Source: Cylicocyclus nassatus (taxonomy: Eukaryota > Nematoda > Chromadorea > Rhabditida > Strongylidae). From it: a stretch of DNA of 64,000 nucleotides. Positions within the stretch are counted from its first letter, which is position 1; every line of letters starts with the position of its first letter. Of this stretch, positions 23,401 through 35,400 are shown one piece after another. Both the position numbers and the translations under genes were made by a program. The stretch spans positions 20,437,676 to 20,501,675 of the forward strand of contig CATQJL010000316.1 in the NCBI GenBank assembly GCA_958299035.1, in the 5' to 3' direction. The notes below the pieces were generated by a model. The model ran no database searches. It was not told the origin of the DNA and saw only the letters and a program-made list of their open reading frames with translations.

Positions 23401-26400
23401 ACGAAAGTGTGAACCTAACAAAAGTCTGAGTGAGGGTCCTGCACGAGTCATTCTATTCTGAAAACAAAGTCCCGCAACTTTCGAAAATTTTGCAAAGTTC
23501 CCTCTGACCCTTATCGAAAACCTAAGGATTGAGAAGTAGATTAAAACAGAACAGAGTTACTAATTTGAAAGGAAAAACGCGAATTAAGAATGAAAATTCA
23601 AAGCGGAGCTGAATACTACACAAGCACAAGAATTTGGCATCAAAACGCAACATCTTTTTACAAAAAGCAAAGGAATGGCAACGATTTGAAAATGTCTTCG
23701 TGCTTAGGGACAGATTCTTGACCGGAGAGTCCGCCCATGATAAAAAAAATTCGTAAACTCATGTGAAGTTACAAAAATGTATGCTCCATACCTCTCAGAT
23801 AGCACGGTGGTCATCCGGAAACGGACACATAAATTCTAACTTTTCGTACAAGTATTCCGCAAATCTTATATATAATGAAGCTAAATGTTTGTTTGTTTGT
23901 TTGTCTGTGTGTGTTGTGTGTGTGTGTGTATGTATGTATTGTCCGTCGGTCTGTATGTATGTATGTATGTATGTATGTATGTATGTATGTATGTATGTAT
24001 GTATGTATGTATGTATGTCTGTACGTATGTTCCAAATAGAAAATTTTATTTGTGAATCGATCCGTACCAAACTTGATACACATACAGGTCGGGGCTTTGG
24101 CAGAAATGGAATACGAGTATTGCTGGTAACCAAGAGTAATTGGGAAAACTTATAGATTCAGCAAAAACCTATAGATACATAACGATGTGTTACACATTTT
24201 AGAAGAACCCCCATCGTATTCGAACATCTTTGCAGGAAATTTATTACTATGAACTTATTATACAAAGAACTAATATAAGTGTTACCGAAACCAGCTTTTT
24301 TGGATCTAACACGAGTATTAGATAGCAACGTATCATATAAGCCTCTAACAAAATAGATGCATACAACTTTGAGCTGAGATATCCAGTCTGGCATTTCAAC
24401 GTTCCCATATAACCAGTGCTTTTGAAATAGAAACACTTAGAAGTTACAGAAACTGTTTTGATTACACAAATTTCCAAGACAGACTCTTGTAATCGAGATT
24501 TGTAAGAAAAATGCTTGAGAAAGAAGAATATTAATCAGAACTTTTTATCATACCCTAACAGATAATCCTTGCATACTGCATAAATTTGGTTTGGCGTAGC
24601 CCTTCGTATACCATTGGTCTACGAAATAAGGGAACCGATCGAACCAGTTTACGCAGTATGCAAGGATTATCTCAAAAAATATGACATGAAGTTCTGAACT
24701 CTGGATATTTCGGATGAACTCCGGATAAATATTACGGCGCAAGGTCGCCAATTATACTAGTGATTGCAAGTTTTAAGCCCAACACAAACTTTTGAAATTA
24801 GCCAATACGCTAGCAGCCGCTCACGTTTAAACGAATAGAGGGAAAAACTCATAGTGTTTTACCTTTTAAAAAACTTAACCTTAAGTTTTGAGCATTCTCA
24901 ATCAAGTTAACCAGCATAGCAATATTTGATCTTAAACGTAACGCAACTGTATCTACGCGTTAGAATAAATAGGTTGCATTCAAACTCGGCATACAATAAC
25001 AGTATAGGTGTGAAATCTCAGTCGCGCATTCTAACCAAAATCTTACATTTTCTACATTTTCAGTAATCAATAATCTCTCGTCTTTAATCATCTCTTTCAA
25101 TCTCTATAGAGAGACACACAAAACTTTTTCGGTAATCAAGCCACTTTTGACAATTTTTGCAGCTTTTTTGGGAACTACTAAAGATCGGCAGCAAAAAAGC
25201 TACTCCATGGTTTAGTTCTAAGCCCCGAAACCGGTGAGTGAAAAGTGACATCAAGTTCGAATTTATGTTTGAGGACGTGATCTTTTTCTTTTTTATGTTC
25301 CCTTTTAGCTTTACATGAGGTGTTCTTGTTATGTTATTGTCCTGCTTCTGATTTATTTCTAACTTCAGCGAACGGATTACTTTCGCATACAAATACATCT
25401 GTCTGATTTATGTGAATAATATCGATGCTTGTTGCAGGCTGCGTAGCAGGCAGCAAAATCATCTTGAATTATATGTGGAAGTGTAGCTTTGGTGTTTATT
25501 GTAAACTGCGTAAAAAATCTAATCATAGCATTCTACTTCTTGATACTTATCCTATGATCCGCTTTTATGTATAGGCACACATCATAGCATTAGCCATCCA
25601 CTTCAACCCCTTCAACCACCTTATTTGCTTTGCCGCGTTTTGTTTGAAATGATTGAAGTGGATATGGCGTGCTACAAAAATGCAAGTGCGTACTTTGAGA
25701 ACAGCAACGTGAGAAATGCTACCTTGTATGCAGCTAGATAGTAGGCGCGATAGAAATGATCCGCAGGTGGTGATGTGAATTCAGGAAGAAAATCACGTGC
25801 CGGATAGTAGAAAACCCCAAACATGCTTTTGGAAATATCTTCGTTGAGCACGGCAACCATATTCTGAATGTCGAGGTTAAATCAGCTTGTATCGAAGCGA
25901 CTTCTGCTTGCAGAATAACCAAGAGCAGTTTTTTTTCATGTCAAAAGGTGCTATTTTATATAGTTGGAATCGAATATTTTCGAATAGTATTCGAGCTAGA
26001 AAAGTCGAATATTCAAAAAAGTGCATTTATTTGACTATTCGAATAGTTTAATAAAATTTCGTTTTGTTGTTTTTTCGAGTCGTCGAATGAGCAAATGTCC
26101 GAATAAAGTTCATTTTCATTTACTTGACTTGACTATTTGAATAATCAAATAAATGCACTTTTCTGAATTCGACTTGTCTAGTTAGAATAAACTCGAATAC
26201 GAATAATCGAAAAGTAAATAATCGAAAAGTATTCGGTTCTAACTATACTACTTCGCATGTTCGCTAGCAAGCCTAGTACTTTGGTTTCTATCTTTTACAA
26301 CGAATAAATAAATACTGTTGTTGAACATGTCTTTGCTGTGTGAATCTTTGACTTGCTCTAGTCAAGGAAGAAATCGTAGGGAAAAAGAAAAACAAACAAA

Positions 26401-29400
26401 TTGAAAGTTTTTCAAAAGACTACGTCCAAGTCAAATGGCTACTCTTGTTGTTAGCTGTCATGGAACCGGCTCCTCTACAAACAAGTACTCTTATGTGCAA
26501 TATAAACCCAGCCCTTCGTTCAGAAACTGTTCTCGTTTTCATGTATTGCATATATTTTAACATACGAAGTAAGACCATTATTCAGTAAGGTAATGAGCAG
26601 CATTACCACAAAGATAACGAGTCGGTAAATAGATAATACCCACGGCTCTCCATCGTTTTCCATAGAAAGGGAAGGTTGTCTGGATCAAGCTTCTGTTTGG
26701 TTGGCAGAATCCATTCGTTATTGATATCTTCGAAATCATTCAATATTGGCATCTCAAGAGCTTCGGGAAGATCTCCAGTAAGAATAGGCACTATATTAGG
26801 TTCCGAGTTGTCTCCAACCTAGATAACTCTTTTTGACCAATCCAAAAATTTTTGAAGTGCCTCTCCCTATTTTTTGAAGATTTCGTGATTATCTTTTTTG
26901 CGCCTTCTGCCAAACATGTTCTATGAACATGAAGCTCTCTATCCAACCGTTAGATATGGCTCGATGGGCCTAGTATAGCTTTGCTATGCCGTAGTCAACT
27001 TCTGGACAGCCATTAAAATCTCTTCACAATACCAAAGCAAAAAGTTTACTATTTTTCAGACCGGTTTATATACCATTCAAAAGCGTAAATCTTCATAATT
27101 CTGTAAATTTGGGAAAAGACCTTTTTTTGCTAAAAATGGATCTTTAATAGGACTGTAGTTAATACCAAGTTTTTTTTTTCATAAACCTGCTCAACCAATT
27201 CCTCTGACTAGCACGATTCAAATCGATTCTATAAAGAAAAGTGCGAAACATGCCTTGTTGTATCCATAGAACAGTTCAAATCCTAATCTATTCATTGTCT
27301 CCATACTACGTGGCAAATGCCGCATAAACATTGTGCGAGATGTTGAATCAAACCCAAGAATATCGATGGAGTAACGCTGAGCAAATTCTTGTTTTGTTTG
27401 CATGCGGAGTCTTCTACCATAATTATCGAAGGAAGGTAAGTCTTTCACTGTATACACCTAAATAAAAAAACTTTTATTTAACACATGCAAAATCACAAAA
27501 GGCAAACATTTCAAAACTTTATAAAGTTCATAATTGCTTTTTTGAAGCAAAAACAGCGTCAATGGCCCGTATCAGAGCCCGCACAAGGTGGGCGAATGGG
27601 GTTTTCCAAAACGAATTCCCCTCTGATCCCAGAATTTTTTTCATTACCCCTTGAGCCCAAAAACAACGCTTTGTGCTTGTGCAACGAAAGCACCGGCCAC
27701 ATTTCGCCTAAAAGCGCTCAAAAGCGCCCAAAAACGCTTAAATTCTCCTAATTATTCCTTACCTTTATCAAGAGAGCAAATAGGAAGAAGAATAAGCAAG
27801 AAGAATGATGAAGGACTGAAGAAGTGTCAAAGTAACGCAGTCATATTACAGATGCCGTTCCCGCATATCGATTGACTGAAGCGCGATTTTCTCCTAAGAA
27901 ACGGCTGCTGATGCGATTTTGGGCTCTAACAAAGAAAAGAGGAGGAGTTTCGGAACCAAAATCTCAACATATACAGCACTGGCAGTGCCGCTTTTCAAAG
28001 CTGCGTTTTAAACGCAATAGAGCGCCGGAAGTGCCGCATCGCTATAACTTTCTTCAGGTTACCCCTATCGAGCTCTGGTTAAAATATTTGAGACAAGCGC
28101 TGTCTGATGCATTCGATAGTATGTTTGAAAATTGAAAAATTCACAATTTTTTTCGTGCCTTACGGCGCAATAAACGCGATATTGCGTCGTAAGTGCCGCA
28201 TCCGAAAAACTTCTCACAAAACTACTCTTTCTGATTCCCGTTGTTATATTTGGACTCAGCACTAATTGCTCTATCCGACAATATATTCAAAATCTAAGAA
28301 AGTCAATTTTTTTTCATTTGCGGCAGGGCACAATAAACGCGTTTTTGCGTCGCAAGTGCGCATTGTTATAATTGCCTTCAAAATTACCTACAAGAATCTT
28401 GTTTACATAGATGTCATCAGTGTCCCTTGAGCTATCCGCCGATATGTTTGAAAGTTAAAACATCTCAATTTTTAGTGAATTACACGTTTTGAATCCCATT
28501 GGTCCCTTTTTCTGCACTGATAAGCTGATAACGATCTTCAAAAAATTGTACAGACTTTTGAGTAGCATATTTGAAATCAACTCTTTCTAAGCTATCCAAT
28601 GATGCGCTTAAAAACCTAAGAATCCAATATTTTTTGTTTCCGTTTTTATTGGTCCCTCATAGTGGTATAATTACCTAGGTTGGCTCCGGCCCCCCTTCGG
28701 AACCAAAATCTCAACATATATGTAGTAAACTTTAGGTGTAAACATATTTATGTAAAAATTTTGAAAAACTTATGTGAATTGAAAATTTCGCATACATCAG
28801 ATGGGCATTAAGTGGGCAATTGCCCACATGATTTGGAAAATAATTGGCACGCTCTTCATTCACATAAGTTTTTCATAATTTTTTATAAATTGTTCCTTAG
28901 TCCTACTGCGCGTATACACACCAAGTCCCGCGCGATTTCCCTTTCCCTGCGCTGCAAACGAGCCATTTTTCCATTTTCTTGATAGGGGAGATTTTCAGAA
29001 AAAAACTTGCCACAACCTTCAGTCACGTAATTTATGAATGAAACTTTTAAGTTAAGCCCTGCAAGCCTGTGTTCATGTACCTACCAATTTTTATACCGTA
29101 TGGTCATCTGTGCGCTGCAAACGAGCCATTTGCATTCACATCTTCACTTACTAGTTTTTGCAAATTTTGGAAAAAATGCCCATACACATGTTTCAGTATT
29201 TGATAAGATTTCAAACCTTGTTTTCACTAGCCTCTCTTCGTTCGCTTACGTAATTTGGTGCTATATCGTTACGCCTGCATTGACAACTGGTCATGTAATC
29301 ATGCAGTTCAAGGCATCGCTTATGCGACTTCGCGCATGCTGCAGTTAGCGGCGGTGAGGATGGACATATCTCGCTACTCTAGCTATCTTTCTTCGTCTTT

Positions 29401-32400
29401 CTCTATCTTGCTTATGAAGGATGTCATACATTTATACTTGCGCATAACGGATGCCAGGTCACTTCCATACAGGATTTCTTTGCCAGTTTGTTTGATCCCC
29501 AGGGGAACCCCAGGAGTCACCTCTTTTCAAAGTGATTCATTTCTTTGAGAAGTCAATGAAAACGATGCAGAGTTGTACTGTGGGTATACCTCGGCACTGC
29601 TAAGCATGTTGAATCCGAAACTTTCAACTTTTTCGATAATTCCTAGCTCGCGAGCAATGGTTTATCGAGGATATCGTAAGATTTTACTTATATCTACCAT
29701 AAACACGTTTAGCAGTGCCATAGTACATATCCCTAGAACAACTTGTCAGAATTTTCATTGTCTTCTCAAGAAGATAATTGACTTGGAGAACGAGAGGTGA
29801 ACACAAAATGGTAAAAAACCAATTTTGTATGGCAGTAACCTGACATCCATTGTGCACAGGTATGAAAAACTTTATAAGCAAAATAAAGAATGAAGAAGAA
29901 AGATTTCTAGAGTAGCGAAATATGACGCATCCCCTTTCAGATCCTCTCTTCTCCCCAGCGGAGGTGTACGTGCGGGCCTAAGGGCCGCATGCAATAAAGG
30001 CAGTGTCCGGCCAAGATGGAAGTCTTGGGATTTCAGTGTCATGTGAGAGTGACCCCCTCATACACAACATCGCGCAAGTGCGGCGTCATAACGCTCGATC
30101 TAAAGCAGGAAAAACGACCGGAAAGTGGGGAAACTTACGCCTTGGGTCGGGGTCCTCCAAAATTCCTGCTATGCGGCAGAGTACGCATGCCCCAACAGTT
30201 ACAATCGTAGGATCCCGCAAGGACTCTGCGTTTTTGCCTGGCGGAACCATCTCAAATTCCAAATTGTGCGGCTTTGGAAAACATATGTTCTTGCCGTTTT
30301 CGCGCCTTCTAATGTAGATTTTCGGATTCAGCGTTGCGGATAACCCTCGGTAAATGGATTTTCTAGGAATCGAGTTTTTGCCCGGGCACTGCCTTTAATA
30401 TCCCCTCTGGGAAGGGGATCGCAGCTTACAAGAAAGCTTCGTTTTTTGAAGCTCCAGATATCTGGATTTCACGCTGTCTACCTGTCCGCAAGTATTCCTA
30501 CTATCCTTCACTATGAACACATTAGATAGCAGCGGGAAGCTGTACAAGCCGCATTTTCCAGCTTTTATTGACCCCTGATGATCCTCTGCGCTACTTTTCA
30601 GACATTTTTCTTTCTTTGATGTTAACAAAAACCTTCCAGAGTTGTACTGTTATCTAACATAACAGTGCAAAGTATACTTGGGTCCGAATCGAATAGAAAT
30701 TCGATCATTCGAATAAAACATTCGAATATATTCGTATTCAAAATTTGATATTCAGAGTTCTTCCATTTTCGAATAACATTCGAAACTCGAATAATTGAGT
30801 AAACGGGGTTTCGAATAAAATTCGAAACTCGAACAATCAAAAAACAGGATTTCGAATCAAATTCGAAAACTCGAATAATCAAAAAACGGGGTTTCGAATA
30901 AAATTCGAAAACTCGAATAATTAAAAAACGGGGTTTCGAATAGATTTTATTCAAATGTTTTATTCGAATGTTTATTCGAATTCGTATTCGAATGAACTCC
31001 GTATTCAAATTATTCGATTTTGTTGCAGAGCCAACTGCTGAGTATCAAGCTCACTTCGTCCGCTTTTTTTTTCGCAAAACTCGGTAATGTATCTTTTGTA
31101 ACCGTTATGACCTTTGTACGGAGAGTCGCATTCTTCCGACTGCTTGACAGTAAAAAAATCATATATGGATTTTGATTGATGCTTTTTCGATCAATGAGAT
31201 TGTTCGCACTGCTATTGGCACCAAATAAGCAAAGAAGCTATCAAATTCAAGCTCATGTTCCGAGTTCATATATTGAAAGTGTTTTAAAATGCCTGTTTTT
31301 CTTTCTTTGATTTGCTCATGCTTGTGGTACACAAAGCCTGCCTAGTGTGCACTCTTGCTCGCATAAGTTATATTGCACAACTGCCTCTATTCGCTACCTT
31401 AGAGTTTTTTCGCGAATTGGTGTATTTTGAGTAAAGGACATCGCAGTTGTAGTGGAGAATTAGACGGTTTAGATCGTCGTACGCGATTTGTCAGTTACGA
31501 AATGTCTTCAAATTAACGCCAGCTTACCACAAATGTTTAGCGTGTACAACTTATTGAAAAGATAAATGCCGTGCGTTCTGTACTTTTAGAATAAGTTTTG
31601 GGCATGACTACTGCCAAACCGCGTCGCCACTGAAATGCCTGCAGTATGCCCAGGGCTAGGGGCAATCGTGCTCGCTTCGCGGGATAAACCAAATGCCTTC
31701 GTCCACGATTAGCTTATGCCACACAAGACGAAAGTCTCCGATGAACAGGCAATGTATCGTAGCATTTGTGGCATTTAAGTACATATGTGGCCACCGTTGT
31801 TGCGGGGCTGGAAGTTGGTACAAGGGGGTTAGTGAGGGTGCTGATTATGGATAAAAATTTACTTTATCGATTTTGTCGATTTTTGGAAAATCTTTAGCTA
31901 CGAGGATGGGAGTTGGTACAAGGGGGGGGGGGGTAAATGAGGATGCTGATTGAAACCGGAATCTATTTTGTCTTTCAGCGATTTTCGGAAAATTTTGAGG
32001 TAGGAGTTGGTATAGGGATACGAGGTTGCTGATTATGAATGGATCGGCTTCAGCCAGATATGAAAAAAGTTTGAGATATGGTTGCTCCAGTTATTCGATA
32101 AATCATTCGAATATTGATTCGAAATTTGGCTCCCAATGCTCGAATATAATCGATACTCATTCATTCGATATTTTTGAATTTCCAAATTTATTCGGAATTC
32201 ATTCATTCGGGAATTTCTGAACCTCGAATTTATTCGATATTCGTTTATTCGAGATTTTTTATTTTCAAATTTATTCGATATTCATTCATTCGATGAAAAA
32301 TTTTCGAATTACCCAAGTATAGTGCAAAACATGTTGATGATGAGAACAAATGAGTTTTTGAAACACTGAATTTTTCCAGAAACCCCAACTTTCGATTTGT

Positions 32401-35400
32401 GGTTCATCGCAAATTTCATGACTTCGGAACATCACTCGCTCTTACCAGAAACATGATTAGCACAGTTGGGTTAGATAAACAGCACAACTTTGGAAGCTTT
32501 TCGTTAACTTCGGAGAAAGAAAAATAACTTCAAATAAAAGCGCCAGGAATCACCAGGGATCATACAAAAGCCGGAAAATGCGGCTTATACAGTTTCTCAT
32601 TGCTGTTCAATGTGTTCATAATGAAGGATAGTAGGAACACTTACCTATAGGTACACAACGTGAAATCCGGATATTTGGAGCTTTAGAATATGAAGCTTTC
32701 TTTTGAACTGCGATCCCCTCCCCGTGGGGATGTTAAAGGCACCGTCCACCCAAAATGGAGGTTGGCGAGATTATGATGACATACTAGTGTGGGCCCCCAC
32801 ACTAGGCAAACCTTCAAGCTGCGCCGCAAAAGACTGCTTCTGGAGCGAAAAATCCGCTCCGGAAGTAGCAAAGTAGGCGGGGCGACCATGGTCGCCCCGC
32901 CTACTTGCATGCTTTATCTTGCCTGCGCTTGCTGCAGAGGGTTCTGGAAAAAGGGATTTTTGGGTGTTTTGCGGATTTTCGAGCCCATATTCGGAATCAG
33001 GGCCGTCGAGAATATGGGTGGACGGTGCCTTCAATATGCGGCCCTAAGACTTGTTGGAAAATCTTGTTAGTAGGTAAGTGCAAAGGAACGTGCTATACAG
33101 TGGTAATTATCGTTTTAGCTCCATCTTTTGAAGTGTTTTGTGTTGGTTGCTTGTCAACGAATGGGTCTTGGCTTAAGCACAGTTGCATGTATGCTTGGTA
33201 TCAGCGGTAAAATTGTTTTGCTTTCATTGAATTTTGAAAAATTTTGAAATTATACAATAATTATATGAAAAAAGAAACTAAGGATCTATAGACTACGTCA
33301 CTGCGGTGGCAAGCAATGTAATCCACTGCCGAAATTGCAGTCACTGGAGCATGGGCCTCTCCCTAAGCTCGGCATCTTTATCGCACAAAGCATGCCGAGC
33401 CTCAGGGAGAGCTCGGCTTTATGCAATTGCTTCGGCGGCAGAGCATGATTAAATGATTCCAAACAATAGTGAGCGACTCTTCCAACTTGACTGCCAAGTC
33501 CAAGAAATCTGTCTAATTTAAAATCTTAGAAAGATTACCGTCCAGCAACTCGTTGAATTCGACTATGTAACACCTCTGCGTAGAAGTATTCGAAAGATGC
33601 ACACTTGTAAAGCTATCGAAAGCCTCAATATCACTTAGCTTCGAAATTCTTGTTCATTTACAATAAAGTAAAGTGCAAGGCGTGTTTATTTACACTTTCA
33701 CAACCCAATGCAAAAAATGTTTTCATATTGTCGTGCTCATTGAGAATCGCTAGTTTGCACTATTTTCTCATGTAAAGCTCAATGTCTTTGTGTTAGCCTG
33801 TTCGTCTGCATGTCAATGTGTAAGTTCCGGATAAAAACCCATTTCTGAACCAATCCGGCTTGAAACTTTGCACACATGATGCCAGGGCGGGATGGGTGCC
33901 ATAAATAACTTTGTTACCGATCAAAATCATAATTTATTTGCAAAATCCTAGCTATAAGGCAGGGAATTTGCAAAGAAGGGTAAGTGATGAGCATGCTGGT
34001 CACGCTCACAACATCAATACTCAAAATCTATAATTATTGTCCACTTTAATAGTTTTTGTAATCCGCCAGGGACGCTAGAAGTTGGTACATAAGTAAGCGA
34101 GCATGTTAATTACAAACACAACAGAAGAACAAGAGGTGTGGCACACGATTGCTAGAAAAGACCACCCCCCCCCCCAGATACTGTCTCAATAAGACCCCCA
34201 GAACTGCTGCACACCTAAGTTAGGCATAAAGTTTAGCTCCTATCAAGCAGAACGAGTAATATATCCATAATCAGCATGTCAAATACCATCTGTTGAGCAA
34301 TCTTGAGCGAATTTTGAGGTTTCAAATCTGGGCCACTTGAGTGAAATGGTCAATTCGGACATGACTTTGTTAAAGGTTATTTACCGCCTCGTTTTGCACT
34401 TGATAAAAAGCACTACTCTTTCCTTACTCAACATATAAATATTAGGTTGGCACATAAATAATGCAACTTTTCATATAACTTTTGTCTATTTGAACGTAGC
34501 GCATTCATTTTTTGGCAATATAAGGAATATGATGTAAGCTCCTAATGCACACATTTTTGCCGAATTTTACCATCTTATGTGAGGATTACGGTGGGTTTAC
34601 GGTACTATGGGAAAAATTTTAGAATGCATCAGATTCTGTTGAAACTTGGCCTATAGGGCTTATTTGACATGCTGATCACAAAAATGAGATCCGTTTCGCA
34701 TGAAAAGGCCTCGTTCGTGAGATCAAAAGATGAATTTCATTTTAGCGACAAATGAATTTGATATTCGTGTTTACCGCATAGGATTACCCTATAGTGCAAA
34801 GTTATAGCAAATTCTGACTTTTCGCAGCTTAGTTATTGACAAATTGCCTTCAAAACCTGACGCATTTGACCTGTTTAAATTCTCAAAGGCGCCCCACCTT
34901 AATTTGTGTTCAAATTTCATTTCTTTTTCACTGTTTCCAATGTGCCAACTTCCAGCTACATGCTGCCTATAATTGCTTTTTCATATGCTTGAATCAGGTT
35001 TCGTAGGGCTTCAAGTTTGCCAAAAAATCGTGAAACCTCGATTTTCAGCAGTTTTCAAAAAATGCTTAGATTTTTTGTACTACGTTATCAAAAATCAAGC
35101 GGTTTGCGCAGACTTGCAGCTTACATCACGATCTACATGACATCACAAAAAGAGAGTGCTACATAGAATAGGAAAAAAGTTACGGGAAAAGTTGCAAAAC
35201 TTATGTGCCAACCTAATAATATGAGCCTGACTTTCGTGGTTTTCACTGGTGTGATTCGACATTGATACGCCTTCGTTGCTTTGAGTGATAGTTGGTGAAA
35301 GCACAGCCGTTGAAGTCAGGGGATCGAAAATGGGCTATCATTTTGGCAGCTTTAGGTATAGACCCCCCCCCCCAAACACCCTAGCCTCACCTCACCCGTC

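Noticed and set aside
23763..24155. Long frames on both strands over the TATG tract
   Set aside because: They translate only the microsatellite (Tyr-Ile-His-Thr or Val-Cys-Met-Tyr runs) and are open because a 4-base repeat lacks stops.
24548..24751. Additional DUF229 exon
   Set aside because: The peptide looks protein-like, but the flanking exons (25723 and 23136) already join directly in phase and in family order; an insertion here would break the domain.
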